A program made the translations under genes and the position numbers. The notes beneath the pieces were generated by a model. That model worked only from the letters and a program-made list of their open reading frames with translations. It was not told the DNA's origin and ran no database searches. Below, piece after piece: positions 1 through 7,264 of a DNA stretch of 35,478 nt. The DNA lies in the NCBI GenBank assembly GCA_046582495.1, contig JAYGEG010000013.1, positions 1 to 35,478 on the forward strand. The letters are read 5' to 3'. This DNA is from TMED23 sp913054205 (GTDB lineage Bacteria > Pseudomonadota > Alphaproteobacteria > Rhodospirillales > UBA2165). Position 1 is the stretch's first letter. Each line of letters starts with the position of its first letter.

Positions 1-135
1 AAAGCGGACATGAATAGAGATATGACCAATAAACACGAAAATGGCCTTAAACGACGCTAATTATGTAGGTACAGTTGTAGGTAAAATTATATAAAATAAT
101 TAACACACTGTTTCTAAATGATAAAATAAGACAAA

Positions 136-226
136 TGGAGGAGGGAGAGGGATTCGAACCCTCGATGCGCTATTAACGCATACACGCTTTCCAAGCGTGC
201 GCCTTAAACCACTCGGCCACCCCTCC
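136..226 (-). tRNA. tRNA-Ser (anticodon GGA)
   Basis: Class II tRNA on the minus strand. The 7-bp acceptor stem (GGAGGGG with TCCCTCC, last pair G-U) closes a D arm, an anticodon stem CACGC/GCGTG with loop TTGGAAA (anticodon GGA, reading UCC and UCU), a long variable arm with stem ATGCG/CGCAT, and a T arm GAGGG-TTCGAAT-CCCTC. CCA is encoded at 136-138. The discriminator base reads U73 (complement of A139), where serine tRNAs usually carry G73. Identity is certain from anticodon and variable arm. Confidence 0.96.
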
Positions 227-360
227 TTAAAAATCGCGTCATCTGAAATGTCGGATTTGAAGAGCGCCGAACCTACTAAACCAGGACCCCAATCGCAACA
301 GATTTTGCGCATTTAATTTAGATGCTATCAGGATCGGGTTTGGGCTGGTAAAGTGGCCCT

Positions 361-714
361 ATGAATGCCGGAAAACTCATCGGATGGTTGCTCTTGGCCT
401 GCGCCTTTGCATTTGCCGCCGCAGAAACCGCTGCCCAGGGCATCGCCAAGATGCACGGCTTGATGAGCGCCTACACGGTGCTTCATACGCTGATCCCCGG
501 CGAGCTCATTCTAACCAAAATCATCATTCAGAAAAACATTCACCCGTTTCTGTGGGATCCGATTATTCGTGCCATCCTATGGTTTCCAGGCTGGCTGAGC
601 CTTGGCCTTCCCGGCATATATCTTTTGTGGCGGTTTCGTGTTTTGCCCGCGCCCGGCACCGATGATGATCTGCCGATTTCCTCCTATGACGATATTGTGG
701 CGGCGGCAGAGTGA
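361..714 (+). CDS. Small membrane protein of unknown function, ending at a TGA that interrupts a longer frame
   Basis: The 117-residue product has an N-terminal hydrophobic segment (about residues 5-24) that could be a signal anchor, and a second hydrophobic stretch (about 84-105, Trp/Leu/Gly-rich), followed by an acidic tail. I do not recognise the family and assign no function. The same reading frame runs on after the TGA at 712-714 for another 60 sense codons of clearly protein-like, Asp/Glu-rich sequence to TAA at 895-897. The annotated product is therefore probably a truncated form of a 177-178 residue protein. The gene faces lepA, and the far stop overlaps the lepA stop by a few bases. 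Confidence 0.6.
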   Translation: MNAGKLIGWLLLACAFAFAAAETAAQGIAKMHGLMSAYTVLHTLIPGELILTKIIIQKNIHPFLWDPIIRAILWFPGWLSLGLPGIYLLWRFRVLPAPGTDDDLPISSYDDIVAAAE

Positions 715-897
715 TTCGATGAAAAAATCGACAATACGGAAGAATCAGAGCCGTCTAAATATGGCCATCTGACCGATTTTAATCCTTCCGATGACGATGA
801 TAAAGCAGCCGTCGATGGACATGATGATTTATTCGGTGAGCCTGATCTTGAATCCGAGCATTTGGTCAAACCGCTCTATAATCCTGAAAAAGACTAA
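715..897 (+). pseudogene. In-frame continuation of the preceding gene beyond an internal TGA
   Basis: Directly after TGA 712-714, in the same frame, 60 open codons encode an acidic, Asp-rich segment containing KYGHLTDFNPSDDDD and ending NPEKD before TAA. It continues the acidic character of the upstream C-terminus (ISSYDDIVAAAE). There is no in-frame ATG, GTG or TTG near its start, so it is unlikely to be an independent gene. Explanations are a recent nonsense mutation (for example CGA to TGA), a sequencing error, or programmed readthrough. TGA serves as a normal stop in other genes here (mtaB, dapF, ccmH), which argues against genome-wide recoding. Confidence 0.55.
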
Positions 898-2696
898 TCA
901 TCGCCCATTTTGAGAGCTGCCAGGAAGGCGCTCTGCGGTATTTCAACCTGGCCGAATTGGCGCATGCGTTTTTTACCCTTTTTCTGCTTTTCAAGCAGTT
1001 TGCGTTTTCGGGTGATATCGCCGCCGTAACATTTGGCGGTAACGTCTTTGCGGAGAGCTGAGATTGTCGAGCGCGCAATCACCTTGCCGCCAATCGCCGC
1101 CTGGATGGCAATTTTAAAGAGTTGGCGGGGGATCAGGTCTTTCAGACGTTCGCATATAGCCCGGCCGCGGAATTCCGATTGGCCTTTATGCGCCATGAAA
1201 GACAACGCATCGACCAGCTCGCCGTTGACCAGGATCGAGACTTTAACCAAATTGGATTCTTTATAACCATCCATTTGGTAATCAAAGCTGGCATAGCCGC
1301 GGCTGGTTGATTTCAAACGGTCATAGAAATCAAAGACGATTTCATTGAGCGGCAGACGGTAAATCACCATCGCCCGGTTGCCGGCATAGGTAAGCTCGAT
1401 TTGTTCGCCGCGCCGCTCGGTGCAAAGAGACAGTACGCCGCCCAGATGTTCGTCTGGCACCATGATGGTCGCCCTAATCCAAGGCTCTTCAATATATTCG
1501 ATCTGAGTGACTTCCGGCATATCGGCAGGATTGTGGAGTTCCCGCTCCGAGCCATCGGTCATATGCAAACGGTAAATAACGCTTGGCGCAGTGGTGATCA
1601 AATCGAGATCGAACTCGCGCTCGAGGCGCTCCTGAACAATCTCCAGATGCAGCAATCCTAGAAAACCACAGCGGAAACCAAAACCCAGTGCTGCCGAGGT
1701 TTCCGCCTCATAGACAAAGCTCGCATCATTGAGGCGAAGCTTGGCGAGGCTGTCACGCAATTCTTCGAACTCAGCCGCATCGGTTGGGAACAAGCTTGAA
1801 AACACAACAGGCACCGAGGGTTTAAATCCGACAAGCGGCTCAGCCGTTGGGTTTTTCTCATTGGTGATGGTGTCACCGACGTCGGTCTCGGCAACCGTTT
1901 TAATCGATGCAGTGAAATAGCCGACATCTCCCGGTTCAAGCGCATCAACTTTGGTCGCTTTGGGCGTAAACACACCGACGTGGTCAATTTGGTGCACCGC
2001 GCCGGATGACATGAGTTTCACTTTCATGCCGCGTGCCAATTTTCCGTCCTGAATGCGGACCAGGATCATGACGCCCAGATAAGCGTCATACCAAGAATCG
2101 ACCAGCAGGGCTTTGAGCGGTGCGTCTTCTGCGCCTTTGGGTGCCGGTAATCGCTCGACAATAGCTTCCATGACATCTTCAATGCCGATCCCGGTTTTGG
2201 CCGAGATATGAATAGAGTCTGATGCATCCAATCCGATGACATCTTCAATTTGGGATTTAATGCGTTCCGGCTCAGAGGCTTGAAGATCGATTTTATTTAA
2301 GATCGGCACAATTTCATGATCGGCATCAAGCGCCAAATACACATTGGCGAGGGTTTGGGCCTCGACGCCTTGGGTCGTGTCGACAATCAGCAGCGAGCCT
2401 TCGCAGGCCGCCAAAGACCGGCTGACTTCATAGGAGAAATCGACATGACCCGGTGTGTCGATCAAATTGAGATCATAGGTTTCGCCATTTTTCGCCTTGT
2501 ATGAAAGCCGAACGGTTTGAGCTTTGATGGTAATGCCGCGCTCACGCTCGATATCCATCGAATCGAGGACTTGCTCTTGCATCTCACGCGAGGTCAGCCC
2601 ACCGCAGAACTCAATCATGCGGTCGGCAAGCGTCGATTTTCCATGATCGATATGGGCGATAATCGCGAAATTTCGCTTATGGGTAAGGTCGGTCAT
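894..2696 (-). CDS. lepA: Elongation factor 4 (LepA), ribosome back-translocating GTPase
   Basis: Full-length 600-residue LepA. The product is a translational GTPase that binds the ribosome and is linked to translation fidelity and 30S biogenesis. The G domain shows P-loop AHIDHGKST (residues 14-22), the switch I GITI motif, DTPGH (around 80), NKID (around 134) and SAKTG. EF-G-like domains follow, and the Lys/Arg-rich LepA-specific C-terminal region ends in KKGKKRMRQFGQVEIP. The length matches the family. It is monocistronic on the minus strand, converging on the small membrane protein gene; the two stop regions overlap by about 4 bp. Confidence 0.98.
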   Translation of the reverse strand: MTDLTHKRNFAIIAHIDHGKSTLADRMIEFCGGLTSREMQEQVLDSMDIERERGITIKAQTVRLSYKAKNGETYDLNLIDTPGHVDFSYEVSRSLAACEGSLLIVDTTQGVEAQTLANVYLALDADHEIVPILNKIDLQASEPERIKSQIEDVIGLDASDSIHISAKTGIGIEDVMEAIVERLPAPKGAEDAPLKALLVDSWYDAYLGVMILVRIQDGKLARGMKVKLMSSGAVHQIDHVGVFTPKATKVDALEPGDVGYFTASIKTVAETDVGDTITNEKNPTAEPLVGFKPSVPVVFSSLFPTDAAEFEELRDSLAKLRLNDASFVYEAETSAALGFGFRCGFLGLLHLEIVQERLEREFDLDLITTAPSVIYRLHMTDGSERELHNPADMPEVTQIEYIEEPWIRATIMVPDEHLGGVLSLCTERRGEQIELTYAGNRAMVIYRLPLNEIVFDFYDRLKSTSRGYASFDYQMDGYKESNLVKVSILVNGELVDALSFMAHKGQSEFRGRAICERLKDLIPRQLFKIAIQAAIGGKVIARSTISALRKDVTAKCYGGDITRKRKLLEKQKKGKKRMRQFGQVEIPQSAFLAALKMGDD

Positions 2697-2758
2697 TTTT
2701 GTTTATAACGCCTGGAATTTGATGCTTTCAGGCGGGGTATCTAACACTCCAAGGCGGT

Positions 2759-3481
2759 TTAATCAAACATACCGGATATCCCACCGGACACCCACGGCAT
2801 CGGCGCAATGCCAAACACAGTTTCGTGCAAGATCAAGAGGACCAAATATAGGCCAATACCCAGGATCACCGGCAGCCATCCGATTTCTTTTGCGCTGAAT
2901 TTTGTGCGCTTTGCGAGGATCGCGGCAAACGGGATATGCGAGCTTTGATTGGCGTAAACCAGCCAAGCCGCCCCATGAGTTCGGGCTTTTCGTCGATCAA
3001 TCAGAACCGTTCCAAAAATCGCCAAAACGCCAAAGCCACCAAAAAATATCAAGGAGGCGACGTCTCCATTGGCGAGGACGTGCAGAACGCCCCAAAGACC
3101 AACCCCCCACATCATTGGATGTCGGGTGATGCGAAAAATGCCCCTCGGCCCGTCTCGGAGTTGATTGGCAGACGCGCCGGCCATGGTCGGGTTCTTGGGC
3201 GTGAGGGAGGCGACAATAAAAATGCAGACGACGATCATCAAGCTGAGCGAAAGATGTTTAAAGGCAGTGTGCGGCTGCCAATATTCGACATCGGGCGCGG
3301 CGTTATAGGCGGCAACCACCCAATAGATAATTGCTGCCGCAACAAGTGAATAAATGCCCATAAATCCGCGCTCGCCGATTTTTCTTAAAAGAGGATCACG
3401 AATGGGCGCGCTCGACATCACCAAATGGCTGGCGATAAAAGCGAGCATCGCAATTCCAAGATGGCTTAAGGTGCCGGTCAT
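2759..3481 (-). CDS. NnrU family membrane protein
   Basis: A 240-residue polytopic membrane protein with about six hydrophobic segments. The hallmark ITRHPMMWGVGLWGVLH stretch (about residues 117-133) places it in the NnrU family (related to the isoprenylcysteine methyltransferase-like fold). NnrU was named from denitrification clusters, but its biochemical role is not established, and a homologue often occurs outside denitrification loci, as here. No nitrite or nitric oxide reductase gene is in the window. It lies 62 bp from lepA on the same strand and may share its transcript. Confidence 0.88.
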   Translation of the reverse strand: MTGTLSHLGIAMLAFIASHLVMSSAPIRDPLLRKIGERGFMGIYSLVAAAIIYWVVAAYNAAPDVEYWQPHTAFKHLSLSLMIVVCIFIVASLTPKNPTMAGASANQLRDGPRGIFRITRHPMMWGVGLWGVLHVLANGDVASLIFFGGFGVLAIFGTVLIDRRKARTHGAAWLVYANQSSHIPFAAILAKRTKFSAKEIGWLPVILGIGLYLVLLILHETVFGIAPMPWVSGGISGMFD

Positions 3482-3804
3482 TTTGTCTTTCCTCTCTTGT
3501 TAACGCATACTATCAAAAGATTGTGGGTTTTGCTTTCAAAAAAATGAGGAATAGGCGTGAGACTTTGGATTAAATCGTCACTATCGATAATTGCGGCGGC
3601 GGCGGAGAACGGTTTGGTTGTTAATGGCGGCCCACCAAGCCGTCGTGATGAAGCTACAGGGATTGTGATAAAACGGATATATCAGTTGAGAACACTTTTA
3701 TTAGCAGTCTCTTTCAGTCAAAGGCGATCCTCAGACTTGAATGCAATACCATTCCGGCGGATGATTAACATCGATGTATAATTGAGCCGCAAAAGAGGCG
3801 CTTT
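3482..3804. other. Intergenic region without a convincing gene
   Basis: About 320 bp between the divergent nnrU-like gene and a small orphan. A 74-codon frame beginning with GTG (3557-3781) has an AGGA about 9 nt upstream, but its composition (a poly-Ala stretch, then Arg/Ser-rich sequence) is not persuasive and no family is recognisable. The stretch probably holds the promoters for both flanking genes. I see no clear hairpin or repeat in it. Confidence 0.4.
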
Positions 3805-4215
3805 ATGGACGAAATTATAGATAAGGATGCTGAGACCTTCCTGCAATTGTTAAGCGAGCGGATTGCCGAACTTGCCGTGCTGTCTGAAGCGCCAAAGCAC
3901 CTCAAGGAAAGTATTAATTTTGAGGACTATCAAGAGTTCCGCGAAATGATGGGCGAATGTTTGTCGTTTCTCATTGTGATTGAACGCCGTATCGAGCTGA
4001 ATGAAAGCGCCAAGAAGGAAAGATTACACGAGCAATATGAAGAGCTGACGGTATTGATTTGGTCGGTTTTGCTCGACGGCTCCTTAAATTACCTTTTGGT
4101 CATTAGTGAAAAGGATTTTCTCCCTATCGGCACCCGTCATATCTTTATGCAGGAACTGAGAACGCTTTACGATGCCGAGAATATTCTGAAGCAAAAAAAT
4201 TCGAAGATCGCTTGA
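3805..4215 (+). CDS. Hypothetical helical cytoplasmic protein
   Basis: A 136-residue, charged, probably all-helical protein rich in Glu, Leu and Lys, with no signal peptide or strong membrane segment. I recognise no family. A purine-rich AAAAGAGGCG stretch precedes the ATG and may act as the ribosome site. Immediately after the TGA, a second frame (TTG at 4212-4214 overlapping the stop, to TAA 4305-4307) continues with helical, charged sequence such as ERILETIIDRAPQLL. This could be a tiny overlapping gene or the remnant of a longer C-terminus lost by a frameshift. It is convergent with folD. Confidence 0.55.
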   Translation: MDEIIDKDAETFLQLLSERIAELAVLSEAPKHLKESINFEDYQEFREMMGECLSFLIVIERRIELNESAKKERLHEQYEELTVLIWSVLLDGSLNYLLVISEKDFLPIGTRHIFMQELRTLYDAENILKQKNSKIA

Positions 4216-4323
4216 ACATCGCCGTGTTGGACAAACGAGATAAGGCGGAACGAATTCTTGAAACCATAATTGATCGAGCTCCGCAGCTCCTCAATATGGT
4301 AGGATAAATTTACTTAGGTCCTC

Positions 4324-4356
4324 TTTAGGCGGTAAAGCGCACGCTATTCGCCTAAA
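4324..4356. terminator. Hairpin between convergent genes, possible bidirectional terminator
   Basis: Perfect 8-bp inverted repeat TTTAGGCG (4324-4331) and CGCCTAAA (4349-4356), with an inner AGCG-CA-CGCT hairpin. It overlaps the folD stop codon and lies between two convergent genes. There is no long T tract on either side, so intrinsic termination is plausible but not assured. Confidence 0.4.
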
Positions 4357-5245
4357 CCTCAGGTACTTCAATATCGTTCTGGGCGCAGGCGGCAGTAACC
4401 GTATTTTGCAAAAGACAGGCGATGGTCATTGGGCCGACGCCGCCTGGAACAGGTGTGATGGCGCCAGCGACTTTTACGGCTTCTTCAAAATCAACATCGC
4501 CGCAGAGCTTGGATTTGCCATCTCCGTCGGGGGTCAAGCGGTTCATGCCAACATCGATAACAACAGCGCCTTCTTTCACCCAATCCCCTTTGACCATTTG
4601 GGCGCGGCCTACAGCAGCGACCAGAATGTCGGCGCGCCTTGCTTCAGCGGGTAGATCAGCCGTTCTTGAATGGGCAATCGTCACGGTGCAGTTTTCTTTC
4701 AGCAGTAAAGCCGCCATTGGCTTTCCGACAATGTTCGAGCGGCCGATCACCAGCGCTTGTTTGCCGGAAAGATCATCGCCCAATTGATCCTTAATCATCA
4801 TGATGCAGCCGAGCGGCGTGCACGGCACAAGCCCATCAGAGCCAGTCGCCAATTTACCGGCATTAAATATATGAAACCCATCGACGTCTTTGGCTGGGTC
4901 GATTTTAGCCAATACGGCCTGCTCGTTGATTTGATCCGGCAACGGTAATTGCACCAAGATGCCATGGACTTCAGAATCGCTGTTGAGTCCTTCGATGAGG
5001 GTTAGTAATTCTTTTTGAGAGGTTTCAGCCGGCAGGCGATGCTCAAAACTTTTCATGCCGGCATCATTGGTCATTTTGTTTTTATTGCGAACATAAATTT
5101 GGCTGGCCGGATCTTCACCAACCAATACAACGGCCAAGCCTGGCGTGACATTGTTTTGTTCTTTGAGAGTGCGGACCTGATCAGCAACGCGGTTTCTAAG
5201 ACGCTCGGCAAATGCTTTGCCATCGATGATTTTTGCATCAGCCAT
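4352..5245 (-). CDS. folD: Bifunctional methylenetetrahydrofolate dehydrogenase / methenyltetrahydrofolate cyclohydrolase FolD
   Basis: FolD of 297 residues, the usual length. It interconverts 5,10-methylene-, 5,10-methenyl- and 10-formyl-tetrahydrofolate in the cytoplasm, using NADP+. Visible signatures are the active-site region around SQIYVRNKNKM (about residues 48-58, with the catalytic Tyr and Lys), VQLPLP, DVDGFH, PCTPLG, the nucleotide-binding VIGRSNIVGKP and the C-terminal PVPGGVGPMT. The ATG overlaps the end of the DUF167 gene by 8 bp, indicating translational coupling in a yggT-DUF167-folD operon. Confidence 0.97.
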   Translation of the reverse strand: MADAKIIDGKAFAERLRNRVADQVRTLKEQNNVTPGLAVVLVGEDPASQIYVRNKNKMTNDAGMKSFEHRLPAETSQKELLTLIEGLNSDSEVHGILVQLPLPDQINEQAVLAKIDPAKDVDGFHIFNAGKLATGSDGLVPCTPLGCIMMIKDQLGDDLSGKQALVIGRSNIVGKPMAALLLKENCTVTIAHSRTADLPAEARRADILVAAVGRAQMVKGDWVKEGAVVIDVGMNRLTPDGDGKSKLCGDVDFEEAVKVAGAITPVPGGVGPMTIACLLQNTVTAACAQNDIEVPEV

Positions 5246-5618
5246 TTTTTGACTTTTTCTCCGGGTTAATTGCCAGCTTTTCGAGCCACGCTGATATTAG
5301 AGGCCGCACTCTATCGATTTCGCCAGCGATCTCAATCGTTTTTCTTGGATTGGTTTGTCCACGCCGTATTCTGATCGTGGATTTTGCAATCTTCCATTCC
5401 TTGGAAAGCAATTTGATCAAGGCGGCATTGGCTTTGCCGTTTTCAGGAATAGCGGTGACGGAGGCTTTCAGATAAACCCTGCCATTGGCATCCTCGCCGA
5501 TTCCGGTGATCGCGGATCGTTTTGCGTTGGGGCTGAGCCGAAGTTCCAGGCGAATCGCGCCTTTCTCCGCCTCTAGCAGGGAATTCAATTTAACGGGTTT
5601 AGATAAGTCTTCCGCCAT
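5238..5618 (-). CDS. yggU: DUF167 / YggU family protein
   Basis: About 126 residues beginning MAEDLSKPVK. The DUF167 core runs from RLELRLSPNAKRSAITGI to RRGQTNPRKTIEIAGE, with the typical pattern of predicted strands around a conserved Gly-Lys-Ala-Asn segment (ENGKANAAL). No biochemical function is established for the family. I chose the ATG at 5618 over an upstream TTG at 5642 because it limits overlap with yggT to about 20 bp. It sits between yggT and folD, the common arrangement for this family next to YggT. Confidence 0.85.
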   Translation of the reverse strand: MAEDLSKPVKLNSLLEAEKGAIRLELRLSPNAKRSAITGIGEDANGRVYLKASVTAIPENGKANAALIKLLSKEWKIAKSTIRIRRGQTNPRKTIEIAGEIDRVRPLISAWLEKLAINPEKKSKNG

Positions 5619-5886
5619 ATTCTTTGAGCAGATTGCGGACAAAAACCAGCAGCAATATCAAGACGACGGGCGAAACATCAATGCCGCCAAGATCGGGAAT
5701 CCAGCGTCTGATCGGGCGTAGTGCAGGCTCGGTGATTCGATACAGAAAATCATAGACCTGATAGACAAATCTATTTTGCGTATTGATCACATTAAATGAG
5801 GTGAGCCAGCTCATGACCACAACGATGATGAGGCACCACATATAAATTCCGATGATTTGATAGATGAGAAACAGCATAGATTGCAT
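5599..5886 (-). CDS. yggT: YggT family membrane protein
   Basis: A 95-residue protein with two hydrophobic segments (about residues 5-27 and 69-87). The intervening YDFLYRITEPALRPIRRWIPDLGGIDVSP region is cut here to its key part: TEPALRPIRRWIP, the YggT signature. The family (CCB3/YggT) is associated with membrane protein or cofactor assembly and osmotic tolerance, but its function is unsettled. It is first gene of the yggT-DUF167-folD operon; its promoter should lie in the 140 bp to its right. Confidence 0.92.
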   Translation of the reverse strand: MQSMLFLIYQIIGIYMWCLIIVVVMSWLTSFNVINTQNRFVYQVYDFLYRITEPALRPIRRWIPDLGGIDVSPVVLILLLVFVRNLLKEYGGRLI

Positions 5887-6026
5887 GGAAGGTCTCTAGT
5901 CCCTTTTTTTATAAATCCCGAATGAGCAAACCCTAACGGCCCGTCTTTCTGATAGCAAGAGCCCAGCTTCAATTTAGGTCGGAAAATGCCGGGGGCAAGT
6001 GCTTCAATAATGTGGACAATCAGACC

Positions 6027-6983
6027 TTAGCTTTTGACCTTCACGTAGCTGCCGGGAGACGGTTCTATGACCTTTAATTTACCGCTGCCGGGTTTTCGCG
6101 CTTTAACTTTAGCACCTGATTTTTTAGATAGCCATTTATGCCAGTCCGGCCACCAGGAGCCTGCCGTTTCAGTAGCCCCTGCAAACCATTCATCAAACTC
6201 GCCATGCGTTTCTTTAGATGCGTTGGTCCAATATTGGTACTTGTTTTTACTGGGTGGATTGATGACACCTGCAATATGACCTGAGCCTGCGAGTACAAAT
6301 CGATTTTCGCCTGAATACAAATTCGTTGCCTTAAAAACTGATTCGGCAGGCGCTATATGATCTTCTTTGCTGGCCAGGATATAGGTCGGAATATTGATGT
6401 TTCGAAGATCAAGTTTCTCGCCCATCGAATCAAAGCCGCCTGGTTTTGCCAACAGGTTATTTTGATATAAATTGCGCAGATAATCGAACAACATTTGATA
6501 GGGGAAGCGTGTAGAATCTGAATTCCAATAAAGCAGATCAAATACTGGCGGCTCCTTACCCATCAAGTAATTGTTAATGACAAAATACCAGATTAAATCA
6601 TTGGCGCGCAGAGCATTGAAAGTGGCTGCCATATTGGCCCCGTCAAGATAGCCAACGTCTTTTATTTCGCGCTCAAGCATTGAAATTTGTGCTTCGTCAG
6701 AAAATATCAATAAATCACCGGCTTTTTCAAAGTCAACCTGGGCCGCGAAAAAGGTCACAGCCGAAATGCGATCGTCTTCGGTTGCGGCTAAATAGGCCAA
6801 CGTTGCGGCAAGTATGGTGCCGCCGATGCAATAGCCGATTGCGGTGACTTGTTTTTCACCGGTTGCCTGTTCGATGGCTTCAAGAGCGGCAAATATACCG
6901 CCGGCGGCATAGTCATCGAAGGATTTCTCGGCGAAAGTCTCGTCTGGGTTCACCCAAGAAACAACAAATACTGTATGCTGCAA
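6027..6983 (-). pseudogene. phaC: 5'-truncated class I poly(3-hydroxyalkanoate) synthase (PhaC), C-terminal portion
   Basis: The frame encodes the C-terminal catalytic part of a PHA synthase: HTVFVVSWVNPDE, the lipase-like box GYCIGG with the nucleophile Cys (about residue 52), the Asp region KEDHIAPAES and the His region SGHIAGVINPP. In the Cupriavidus enzyme that Cys is residue 319 of 589, so about 265 N-terminal residues are missing, including the first strands of the hydrolase core. The only start is a TTG at 6981-6983, preceded three codons upstream by TAA. Homology stops abruptly at about 6977, where PhaJ homology starts on the other strand. The remaining frame is intact, so the truncation looks recent or is an assembly artefact. 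It is probably inactive. Confidence 0.85.
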
Positions 6984-7264
6984 CGACGATATTTAGTCAG
7001 CGCATCAGTCATGGAATGTTGGTAGCGGGTTTTATATCAGCAGTTTTTGGCTACAATTTTCCTGGTCCAGGATGGATTTACATCAGCCAAAATTTAAAAT
7101 TTAAGGCGCCAGTATTTTTAGGGGACACCGCCACGGCTGTGGTGACGGCTACCAATCTAATTCCTGAAAAGCAGATGATTGAATTTGATACGGTGGTATC
7201 AGTTGGCGACAAAGTTGTTATCCAAGGCACCGCTACCTTGATGTCACCAAAAAGGCCTGATTAA
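6974..7264 (+). pseudogene. phaJ: 5'-truncated (R)-specific enoyl-CoA hydratase (PhaJ / MaoC-like), C-terminal portion
   Basis: From YAATTIF at 6974 the plus strand encodes the C-terminal two thirds of a MaoC-type hydratase: QRISHGMLVAGFISAVFG, IYISQNLKFKAPVFLGD and a terminal strand region. Compared with the Aeromonas PhaJ (134 residues), about the first 40 residues are missing, including the catalytic Asp31 and His36 of the NPLHLD-type motif. The frame upstream of 6974 is the antisense of phaC and has no PhaJ homology. PhaJ supplies (R)-3-hydroxyacyl-CoA to PhaC, so the two wrecks belong to one pathway. The stop overlaps the next convergent gene by 4 bp. Confidence 0.8.

Noticed and set aside
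712..714. TGA as tryptophan or selenocysteine codon
   Set aside because: TGA ends several core genes here and TGG is used for Trp throughout; no SECIS-like hairpin is evident directly after the TGA.
866..1078. Minus-strand and plus-strand frames inside lepA and other large genes
   Set aside because: They are out-of-frame shadows of clearly identified genes with no independent family signal.
3557..3781. 74-codon frame between nnrU-like gene and orphan
   Set aside because: GTG start, odd composition and no recognisable family; kept only as a note in the intergenic entry.
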